From Smittium mucronatum (Eukaryota > Kickxellomycota > Harpellomycetes > Harpellales > Legeriomycetaceae), in the NCBI GenBank assembly GCA_001953115.1, contig LSSL01003020.1, forward strand, positions 1 through 31,100: a DNA stretch of 31,100 nucleotides, written 5' to 3'. Position 1 is the stretch's first letter. Each line of letters begins with the position of its first letter. A program made the position numbers and the translations under genes. Of this stretch, positions 13,114 to 22,400 are shown one piece after another. Below the pieces are notes generated by a model, which searched no databases, was not told the origin of the DNA, and saw only the letters and a program-made list of their open reading frames with translations.

Positions 13114-13750
13114 TTTTAACATTTTTTTTTTGTATCACGGAATTTTATTGTAAGATAACGTCATTAAAAACCATACTAAAAAAATATGAAGAAAAGAAAA
13201 ATTCGTATAGAAATTACTGTTATTTTAACTACAATAAGCTCCTCTGCCGGACTACCAGCTGCGTACATACGGGAAAAGGGTTCAATCTACCAAATGAAAG
13301 ACCCCCCCTGGCATTGCTTCAAGTAGGATCTATGACTGAAGTTACGTTTTGTCAAGAATTAAGCTCTTTTTCAATGAAAAATAGTTCATTGAATCTACTG
13401 AGCTCCTAGTCAGAGCCTAAATCTAACAATATTAATAAAATTAGGCTCCTACCCAAACTTGGGATTGATCGACATGGCTTTCCTACAAATAGCTGTTAGA
13501 TGCTGAGATCCGCATGGCTGTCGAACGCTGGACTTGTATACTAGACTATGTCTCAGCTGTGCTAAACGATCGGTTCCTTTTGTTTCGAGATGGTCCTCCT
13601 CTGGATTCGCTGTCCTCCGAATCGCTGTGCGCTGTCTCCACTATTCCCAACCAAGAATAATACAACGCTGTGCGAAATTTTAGTCTAGTGTGCTTCGAAA
13701 AGTACACTATTAAGCCCCTAAACAACGGCAAGGTATTTCACTCTTAGGGG
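13114..13750 (-). mobile_element. Poly(A)-tailed short retroposon, copy B
   Basis: This is a full-length copy on the minus strand. Its 5' end is at 13750, and the 3' end (cgtgataca then a run of A) is at about 13114-13131. The 5' terminus contains an inverted repeat, CCCCTAA/TTAGGGG (13715-13721 and 13744-13750). A possible target duplication, ttaatttt, is present at 13106-13113 and 13751-13758, but it is low in complexity. A 61-codon frame (13731-13546) shares HSDSEDS and RGGPSRN with copy D. A Pol III A-box match lies at 13551-13564 and B-box-like matches at 13518-13526 and 13462-13470. Confidence 0.8.
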
Positions 13751-13798
13751 TTAATTTTAAGTTTGTGGCTATTTTAGGAACATGGAGTAACACAGCTA

Positions 13799-13968
13799 AA
13801 TCCATAGATTTTTTTTACTTTTTTCAATTTGGTTTCACTTTTTTCGAATTCTAATTTACTTTATACGTAATTTTTCGCACTAATTCGTATTTACTTTCAT
13901 TTTTTCCAAATTAGATTCACTTTTTTTAATTTGCTTTCACTTTTTACGAATTTGCGTTAGAAAAGGTG
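13799..13968. repeat. End of a second Tc1/mariner-like element: eight 20-21-base iterons
   Basis: A series of units ending in tttcac or close variants finishes at about 13818, 13838, 13859, 13880, 13900, 13920, 13940 and 13960, a spacing of 20 or 21 bases. The last is followed by aaaaggtg (13961-13968) and TA (13969-13970). That octamer plus TA is identical to the right end of the element at 53-1951, but the iteron sequence differs. I found no partner left end in the window. The rest of the element may be lost or displaced by retroposon copy B, which ends just upstream. Confidence 0.65.
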
Positions 13969-14508
13969 TATATTAATTTTTAAAAAACCGAATTAACGGC
14001 CATTCGATCAAATTGGCGGATAATGATCGTAAATGAACGCTTTTTAACCATCGTGTTTCAAGATGCGGTCATATAAAGTGTTAATATATTTTATTGGATA
14101 AGTTAATCGAACTTCCAAAACAAATAAAAATCTATTAAGTAACGAAATGAATATTAAAAAATATTTTTTTAGTATAATCCTGAAATTGCAGTATTTTAAT
14201 ATTTTTATAATTTTTTCTTATGCAAAGGTACTCTACCAGATTGAGGGGTTTTCTTAATAAAATAAAATAATTTAAATTTAAAAGAATTTATACCTCAATC
14301 TTTAAAATTATTAAACAACTATCTGAATAGATTGAAAGGTTTTCTTTTTTTGATATAGCCGTACTAAAGGAGCTATATTACCTATTCATAACCGCTAGGA
14401 TACCTAAAACAGATATCATGGTCTACCTGGAGCTCATTGAAGAACCCCATTAAATCAAAAAAAAAAAAAAAGCACACTCCGTTGACTAAAATAGGAGCAA
14501 AGAGATGC

Positions 14509-14516
14509 TATATAAG
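14509..14516 (+). promoter_or_regulatory. Possible TATA box of the DIRS-like element
   Basis: TATATAAG lies about 25 bases before the first gag-like reading frame. It sits between agcacact and agcgtgct, an imperfect inverted pair. Such a match is common by chance in AT-rich DNA. Confidence 0.2.
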
Positions 14517-14533
14517 CGTGCTCAATAAGTAGT

Positions 14534-15094
14534 TTGATTAAATATAAGCCATCACAGATAAAAAATTCAGCATTGGCGGCAGTGGGGAAAACTGAAATTA
14601 CCCTTCATAGGTTACAAGACTCCTTGGAAAATGCTACTGGGTATATTAATTTATATGTACATATATTGATCCAAAAAAACCACCAGAAATCGCAGTCGAC
14701 TACCACAATTTTTTTTTCACAAACACTATAAGGGTGCTGCTGTGTTATTTTGTGTCCAAAGTCAGTCAAGGTAGCTTGGAAAACCCCCATAAGGAGCTGA
14801 AACTACCTTTTAGCCATAAAAACTTATCATAAATATGCGAATTGGCTAATGGACTAACATAAATTCAATACTTTTTTGTTCAGAAATAATACATATAAGT
14901 GCTTCATAATCTAAAGACTCCTTCGAGAGAAAATCAATTCAGATACTCAAGACTTTTCCCTGGCAATCCAGCCACAGCGCAAAATAATGAAGCTGAATTC
15001 CCGACAACCTCAACTAGAAACCACTAAAAAAGTCAAATTAAAGAGAAAAAGGGTGCAATCGCGGGAGAGGGACCCACTAGGGATCCCATCAGTT
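14534..15094 (+). pseudogene. Gag-like / pre-RT remnant of the DIRS-like element
   Basis: The first frame (14534-14731) contains NSALAAVGKTEITLHRLQDS followed shortly by INLYVHILIQ, which resembles the helical segment I associate with the C-terminus of the first ORF of DIRS-like elements. A later piece (about 15000-15094) is basic, with KRKRVQSRERDPLGIP. Stops and shifts separate them. The reading as gag rests on position and loose resemblance, so it is tentative. Confidence 0.35.
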
Positions 15095-16932
15095 CCCAAA
15101 GTAGGATTGATACTAGCGATGTTCCGTTTATCGCGAATCAAACCCGCATACAGCAAGCAGATCTGAGATATTGTCGATTAAGGGATAATGATCCAGTTCA
15201 ATGGACAGAAACTGATCACCACGGATTTAGAGGAGAATAAAAAAGTCTTTTTTTAGTTGAGGTTGGCTTCAACATCTGAGACCTCTGCACAGTAAAAATA
15301 TTTTTCAAGTTTGACGATAAATCCTCTGAAAAAGTCACGTCGCTAAGGGCTTACCCCTCTTAATATACACACAATACTATAAAAGAGAAAGCTCTCCAAA
15401 TTAGCCCACCGAATCCTTGCGAAGGAAGTGGCTTCTTTAAAATAGAATGAAACTATAAAATATTTAAAGCTCTATAATCGAAGATTTTTTATTCAATTTT
15501 TCGTCATAACAAAAAAAAAAAGCGGGACTCAGACCTGTATTGGACTCGGAGAAACTGAAAAATCACATCTAAGATCTGAGTTTGAAGATCAATTCGCTCG
15601 CCTCTATAATGTTACGGCAGAATGAATATATGACGTCTCTATACCCGGAAGATGTGTTCATGCATATTCTAATACAAATATCCGGCAAAAAGTATTTTTG
15701 CTTTCACTGGAACAATCAAGCTTACAAATTCAGAGTACCTCCGTTATACCTGTCCTTGATTATGAATAGCTTTACCAAGGTTTTTTCTCTATAATTTCAT
15801 GGGCGAGAGCGCCCAACATCAGGATATCAGCTTGCCTCGTCGATATTCTAAAAATTGGAGAGTTGAAAGAGATATGCTTGCAGAATAAGGAATTAATACT
15901 CTCGAAAATATTGGAACTAGATTAAAAAATAAGTTGAAGCCATAGAAGACGCCATCATAGCCGATAAACCATCTTGAAATTTCTATCAATTCATATGACA
16001 TGACTCTCAAGGTTCCCTCCTTCAAGGCTCGGGACTTCACCGAGAAGTGATGAAGCCGCTGATTGTTAGTTAGATGAAGTTGAGATTTCTGAAGAGCTTC
16101 AAAGGTAATGTACAAGCAATCTCTTGAGCTTTCTCACTAGAATAATAATTTTGAGAGCATTTCTATAGTTGAAGAATCACTATCTATCCAAGACATAATT
16201 TTTGTCTCTAAGTGTTACTAACCATATCTATATTTCAAACCTAATATTTTGGAAAAATCAGCTAAAAAAATGTAATTGAAACTTTCACCTACTTGAAGAT
16301 CTAGATACGGAGATATTTACAAGTGCCAGAGACATGTCATATGGTATAATTTTGGGCTCCAGCTTCTACTGAAACCTGTGGAAACCAGCACAGAGTTTGA
16401 TGCACATAAATTAAAAATAGAAATTGACATATTTTATGCTCTTCAGCTTCCAAGTTTTTTTGATAGCTATTTGATAGTTCATTTCAACAATACTACCATT
16501 TAGGTCAAAATGGATAATTTTGGGGTCACTAAATCTTTCAAACTATTAAAGATTTAGTAAATATTTTGCGATTAGTGCCTCAGGACAAAAAATTGCCCTC
16601 AAGCAACATATTTACCGTTAGCTATGAGCCTTGGAGACGCCCCCAGTTGGTTGAAAGCACAAAAAAAGTAGTTAATATCCAATCGAGCGTATAAAGCGAT
16701 ATGATTACAGTATTTCCCCCAATATATGTACTTATTAACAAAGAATAAGAACAAGAAAACGGACATGTACTACAGCTATTTCCCAGAACCCAAAACAGTG
16801 AGGCAGAACTCTTTGTTTCATAATTGGTCATGCTGTACCAGCCCCTACTGCTGCACTATGGAATTTAATACAACAGTTGACATAGAAGGTAAAAGAGATA
16901 TTACAACTCTGGCATTAGTAACACCACTATGA
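15095..16932 (+). pseudogene. Reverse transcriptase / RNase H remnant
   Basis: Translating across frames gives the expected order. FVITKKK is followed by a shift into AGLRPVLDSEKL (from 15522, RT motif 1 region). MTSLYPEDVFMHI then leads into KYFCFHWNNQAYKFRVPP (15582-15794), then WARAPNIRISACLVDIL (from 15800) and SYDMTLKVPSFKARDF (about 15987-16040). The RNase H part has LWKPAQSLMHIN and FYALQLPSFFDSYLIVHFNN (about 16378-16490), then TYLPLAMSLGDAPS-like sequence and YFPEPKTVRQNSLFHNW (to 16932). The catalytic YxDD box reads CLVD (15833-15844), losing Tyr and the first Asp, and the RNase H SDN reads FNN. At least one stop and several frameshifts are present. It cannot encode an active polymerase. 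Similarity to the RT family is clear by motif, but was not checked by alignment. Confidence 0.75.
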
Positions 16933-17220
16933 AAGACGACCAGTTCGTTTTTCTAAATTACAGAAACTTTTGGTCAAAAAATAGCTGCTTTATCAAACAA
17001 CATCGGTGGTTCCAGATCTAAAAGGGGAAAACACTCGCTATTCAAGAACTAAAACTTGTGTCTGATAGCCTAAAAAAATGTGACTTATCCTCAAAAAACA
17101 ATTTCTGGCCGATAATCCATTGAAATTACTTAGTAAAATCAAAGGGCAGTCGAAAAGATATCGAGATATTATTCCATTCATAAACAGTTTTTATATTTAC
17201 ACATCAGCAACATACCATCA

Positions 17221-18051
17221 GTGCCAAAACAAGTAAGCCACTCATTTTATTTTATGGCAAATATATTCACATACAAAACGCTAATAGTGAATAAAATTAG
17301 ATCTTACAATTCGGCACTGGTAAGTTTTGTTACTGAGCCGAATAAAATTGAAAACTGTCACTGTCTCAGGTAGTTTTTAAAAGCAATGGAGGATAAGAAA
17401 TAAGTCCATTTATCAGACAAAATATAGATATATCTTCGATAATATCTAAATTAAATATGGGTCAATATTCAAGAATTGGCATCCAAAAGTTGACAAATTA
17501 GACGATCTGATTGTAGGGGATAATATGGTTTTTCGTACTAGCATATGCACAGGATTGATGACGCTAGAACCATTATAGCCAATGAAATTCTTAAGTTGGT
17601 AATCGTAGCGCTTAACTAGAAGCTCAACGATAAATCATTGAGCGTCTTTATGATATAAGCATACTTCCAAATCCAATCATCTTCCCAGTAACAACATACG
17701 AAGCGTACAATTCTAAAGTTCTACGAACCTATGCCCAGCGCTTAATTCTAAAAAAGCATTAACCTAGTTATACGGCTATTTGGATGGATTAAGGATAGTC
17801 TCAGACTGTTGTCAGTAGATAGGAAAACTAGAAATTTATATTCTCTATCAAGATGTATAGAAGGGCCTCCGAGCACACTGACTGCCAAATCAAGGGCGAT
17901 TTGAACGATTTTAGCAGCCAATCCAGGAGTTCCGAACGATAATATAAAATCAATGAGTTTTTGGTCAAATTATGCTATTTTTGATACAAATTGTCGGCTA
18001 AATCGTATTATGCAGTCAAATATAATAGAGTTGGTATTATCTCTGGACTAA
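17221..18051 (+). pseudogene. Tyrosine recombinase remnant
   Basis: The N-terminal SAM-like core-binding region is seen as MANIFTYKTLIVNKIRSYNS (about 17254-17313) followed by ALVSFV and NKIEN. The first catalytic Arg region is broken by a shift: FRTS, then HMHRIDDARTII (about 17530-17590), and NEILKLVIVA follows. The C-terminal block has LAANPGVPNDNIKSMSFWSN followed by YAIFDTNCRLNR, ending at TAA (18049-18051). In intact relatives the last segment normally reads FDxYYRL, so the catalytic Tyr appears to be replaced (NCR). The order after RNase H supports a DIRS-like element. Stops and shifts make it inactive. Confidence 0.6.
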
Positions 18052-18177
18052 ACTAATATGAACTTACCCTTAGGATTAATGTGAGATTAATCGAGCTCTT
18101 TAGGGCGAAAATTAATCGGTGTTATACGAAGGGATAAAATATTAAGCCCCACATACCCGTTCTCATGTACCTTTGCA

Positions 18178-19442
18178 AAAGATTATAAGGATGACATTTT
18201 CGGTATTTTCAACGAATAACTCAAAAAAATTTCAATGCATCACTTATTTTAAAAAATAAATATTGTGGTTTAAAAGTTCAATTGCATTAATTTGATAAAG
18301 ATGTTATAACTTAATATGAAAACAACATTGTATAATATCGATTAATCTTCGCAATAAACAGATTAGGTTTTTGTTAGTTGAATTTCTTGGTTTTTGAGTA
18401 CTAGATAATGGTGTGATAACCGCTAAAAGGGTTGCTTACTGTTGTTGATAGTCCGTCTCAAGAAATATAAGTAATAAATTGTAATGAGCCAATCGTAATT
18501 AAAAATCTGGCATCTAGTTAACGAATCACCATTATTATTTCATAAGTCATCTCCTAAAACCATGTATTAATTCTGAGCTTAGCCTTTGGGAAAAGGCTAA
18601 GCTTTTCAACATCTTAATTCCTTGATCTTAGTTCATGATTTACATATCCTTTTCATAAGTACTCTTGCCTTGATTCTTGTTTTTATCAAATAAACATCTC
18701 TATAAAATAGACCCTTGACACAAAAACTAAATATGTTATATATGATCAATCTTTATTAGCACAAACGTATAATGAGAACAGATAACAGGATTTAAGGAAT
18801 CCTGCCTCACAAGACTTTATAGACTAATGCTCTAGAATGAGAGCACAATATTAATATAATTTAACAAATAAAAATTAGCATGCCTATCATGCTACGTTAT
18901 TGACTGAACCCCAATCAAAAAGTAGTAACTTGTCCGTATTTACACTTCAATGCCCTAAAAATCACGATTGATCTTACAATTTTGATATTTTGAAATTTCA
19001 ATCCGATGATTTAAATTGCGTCGTTTTGACATGTCTGGGTGGTTGTGAGATTGTTTTTTTTCGGACATGTATGTGTTTAATCTTGAAAGATAGGATGCGA
19101 CATAGTGATTGTATTTAGGCTCAGAATTTATTTTTTTTATTTTACGCGAAACTTTATAGCGAATAGTTTATGCATTTAGAAAATAGTTATTTTCCAGAAA
19201 ATGGATTGGCTCCTTACTCGAAATATTTAGTATACTACCATTGGATATAATATTACCATTTTCGGGTTTGATTATTACATATTATGGATTATCATTGGAG
19301 GGCTGGTTGACGACGCTAATCCACATTTTTAATAAAAATAAATCTAAATCAGGAAGATTTAAAAGACTTAATATATTTAATTAGGAATCTCGATCTTTTA
19401 GAATAAAATCAAATAAAATTTTAATGTATAACCGCAGATATA
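18178..19442. other. Non-coding region upstream of the SAC3-like gene
   Basis: No gene is seen in this interval. It is less AT-extreme than the rest of the intergenic DNA between about 18400 and 19100 and includes a strong hairpin (18576-18603). A remnant of another retroelement is possible, but I found no matched terminal repeats. The promoter of the SAC3-like gene should lie in the last few hundred bases; no specific element is convincing. Confidence 0.45.
18576..18603. other. Perfect 12-bp hairpin with GGGA tetraloop
   Basis: AGCTTAGCCTTT, loop GGGA, then AAAGGCTAAGCT forms an uninterrupted 12-base-pair stem. GGGA fits the GNRA tetraloop class, and TTTT follows at 18603-18606. As RNA it would be very stable. 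I cannot tie it to a known RNA gene or element. Confidence 0.6.
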
Positions 19443-19450
19443 ATGCCTGA
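19424..19450 (+). CDS. Possible 8-codon upstream ORF overlapping the SAC3-like start
   Basis: ATG at 19424 opens MYNRRYNA and stops at TGA 19448-19450, in a different frame from the main start at 19443, so it overlaps the main ATG. Its context has a T at -3, which is weak, while the main ATG has an A at -3. It matters only if transcription starts upstream of 19424, which the sequence cannot show. Confidence 0.25.
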   Translation: MYNRRYNA

Positions 19451-22400
19451 AATCGCAAGCAACGATGAAAGAGACCAGAGATTCAACAAATCTGTTGACA
19501 CCAACAGATATACCCAGGTACAAGCATTTTACAGATTAGAAAATTCTGTGATACGATTTCTTATTTTTCTTCAATTAAATAACAGTTAAAAGCACAGAGA
19601 GAAGTATTAAGAGCAGAATACATTAAAAGAGGCATCCTAGATGATCCTAATGCCAAAATGTCTTTGCTTAACGCAAAGGCCATAGTGGGAACATGTTTAA
19701 AAATGTGTCCTGATTTTGAGGCTGAAGAAAGAGAATATCAAAAAGGTTTAGATAAACTTGAAATGGTAAAAAAAATTCATTATCTCTGTTTTTTAATTTT
19801 ATAAACTCATATAAGATAAAAAAATTTAGATCCCAGGAACAGATAGAGTCGACAAAGATGCTGCAGTTAAGACTTATCATAGATCTGCTGCAGGAAATGA
19901 GCAACCACTTCCAGAGGATATAAGAACTCCTGACACCTTAAATGTATGTATATATCGATTTTCTCTTGCATGTTTTTCCTAAAAAATCCTTGTATACTTT
20001 GAAACTTTTTGTTTTATATTTTTTATTAGAAAACTATGGATTATTTAATAAACACAATACTGGCTGAAGATCATAAGATGAGTGATTCACATCAATTTAT
20101 CAGAGATAGAACACGAAGTATTCGTCAAGATTTCTCTTTACAAAACATCCGAGACCTCCGTTCTATCAAAGTATTTGAACGTATTGCTAGATATCATATT
20201 CTTGCTGTCCATATGCTTTCAGAAGAAAGTTTTTTTTCTGAAGCACAAGAAATGGAGCAACTTAAAAAAAGTGAGACTTTTTCTACTAAGATTTTATTTA
20301 TTTTATCTTTTGTTTTACCTTACAACTCTCATTTTAAATCTTAGCGCTACAGAGTTTATTGGAGTTTTATGATGAATTACGGTTAAAAAGCGGTACGAAT
20401 GAGCCAGTAAGTGAAAATGAAGCTGAAATGCGTTCATATCACTTATTAGCTCATATGAGAAGTATGGATGGAAGACTTTTGACTGAAAGATTGCCCGATG
20501 GGATTTTTTGGTCCTCGATTATTCAACAATCTCTTAAGCTTGTTCGTTTAGCTCAATGCAGTAATTCTTTGATAGGGAGAAACGAACCCCCCAATCTAGA
20601 TGGAGCCCAAAATTTTTTTACACAGTTCTTTAAGCAAATTAGAAGTGAAAATACCCCCTATTTATTAGCTTGTGTAGCAGAATTTCATTTTTCTGATATT
20701 CGCAGATCTGCTATTAAGTCATTAAACAAAGCGATATTCTATCAAGAAAATTTTGAATATCCAACTCCAAAATTATCACACAATTTGGGTTTTGACACCA
20801 TCGAAGAATGCATTGAATTCGTTTCTAAATACAGTATAAAATCAAACCCCCAGACCACTGGTTTTGGAGAAAAATTCAAAAGAGTTTACGTTATGATAGG
20901 TATATAAAAAATATTACACACACCTCTCTTTATATTCATATTGTCGCATCCTTTGGTTTTAATAACTTTATTTTTTTTAGAGCCTGAAATAAAACCTAAA
21001 AGGAGAAGGAATATTTCAATTTTAGAAAAAAAACGTGTAGGTATGTCTAACAGTGACATAGTTAATTTAGGAACTTCAAGTCTCAAAATACAAAATGTCT
21101 TTATAAATCAAATTCCATCAATTTCTGTTATAAAAAATGAAAATTCTATTAAAAATGCCATGTCAAATGAAAATGGTTTAGGTAAATCCAATTTAGATTT
21201 AAATTTTTTTGATAAAGAAAAGTTGAAAACCTCATTTAATATTGCCAAAAGTGGATCGATATTTACTCATATTCCAAACTCTGCCTCCATTGACCCAAAA
21301 AAAAATTTAAATACCGAAAAACCTAATACAAAAAAAATTCCCGATATTTCATTTGATTTTTCAAAGGCATTTTCATCTTCTGAATCAAATATCGGTAACT
21401 CTGAGGCTTCAATTAACCCAGATGTATCCTATGGCGGATCAGATAAGTCAAAACTTCATTCGGATTTTAAACCATCCGGTATCGAAATTTCGATTAATTC
21501 AAATTTACCTATTTTAAATGAAAAAACTCGCATCACCTCTCCCTCTTCTAAGACTAATAATATACAAGCAGCCCAGCCGTTTAATTTAATAAAAGGTAGC
21601 TCAGTAATTCCATCCTCAACTATCTCAGAAAGTTTTTACAGTTCCCTTATTGAAAAACCACTAAATCTTTATAATCAACCTAAACCATCTCAAAATTATA
21701 CTACCTACCAAACTGCAAATCAGAAAACAGATATTTCTTATACTTGTCCTACCAAATCAATAGAAAAAAACTCTTCTTCACTCTCTTTGGGTGAAAATGT
21801 TCTTAAAGTTAAGTTTGGTAAAAGAAGAGAAATAATTTCACTTTCCGAAATATCTAAAGCCATATACGAACAAGTATTGCTAGATTTGGTCTATGAATCG
21901 GTTGGCACTAGTTTGTCCATCAGAAAAGAAAAATATGATTTACTTAATGATTTATCAGATTTGTTATCTGAGAATCTTTTTGATTACTCTTTATATACAT
22001 TAGCATATCAAATATCTTTTGGAGTTCTGTATAAAGAGAAGGCAGATAATTTTTTTCGATCTATTTTAAGTCGTACCATTTTTAATAAATGGTTGTCGGG
22101 GACTAGGAAACTGATTAGAGACAGATCTAAAACCCAAAAACAAAGAGAAATAGTTGCCTCTTTGTTGAGCCAAAGCCAAGCTCAGTCCTTAAAGCATATT
22201 TCAGATGATGTGTATGACCAAGTTTTGAGTGTAAAACCCGCCCGATTCGTGTTTGTTGACCAGGACCCCGCTCCCATAACTTCCCGTCATCCAAAGCATT
22301 ATCTAGATAGTGTTAAACCCACTTTTTTTGGATCTGTGTGCGAATTCAAGAAAATCAACTCCGATATAAATGTGGAAAGCAAGGTATGGAGGATATTCCA

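Larger units (their letters stand above)
14221..18177 (+). mobile_element. Decayed DIRS-like (tyrosine recombinase) retrotransposon
   Basis: This 4-kb stretch is visibly richer in G and C than its surroundings. It carries, in one direction, remnants resembling a gag-like C-terminus, reverse transcriptase, RNase H and then a tyrosine recombinase. RT/RNase H followed by a tyrosine recombinase instead of a DDE integrase is the hallmark of DIRS-type elements. An exact 11-base inverted pair, tgcaaaggtac (14221-14231) and gtacctttgca (18167-18177), brackets all the remnants, and I use it as the tentative bounds. No long open frame survives. Ty3-type RT would look similar over the polymerase alone, so the recombinase segment carries the assignment. 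Confidence 0.62.

Noticed and set aside
13106..13758. ttaatttt as a target duplication of retroposon copy B
   Set aside because: The eight bases match on both sides, but they are all A/T in an A/T-rich setting, so I mention it as possible and do not rely on it.
15819..16115. 98-codon minus-strand frame
   Set aside because: It lies opposite the reverse transcriptase remnant, whose plus-strand motifs are recognisable, so it is a shadow frame.
18440..18890. Possible solo LTR
   Set aside because: Composition and a TG-like start hinted at one, but I could not find a matching second copy or a duplication at its ends.
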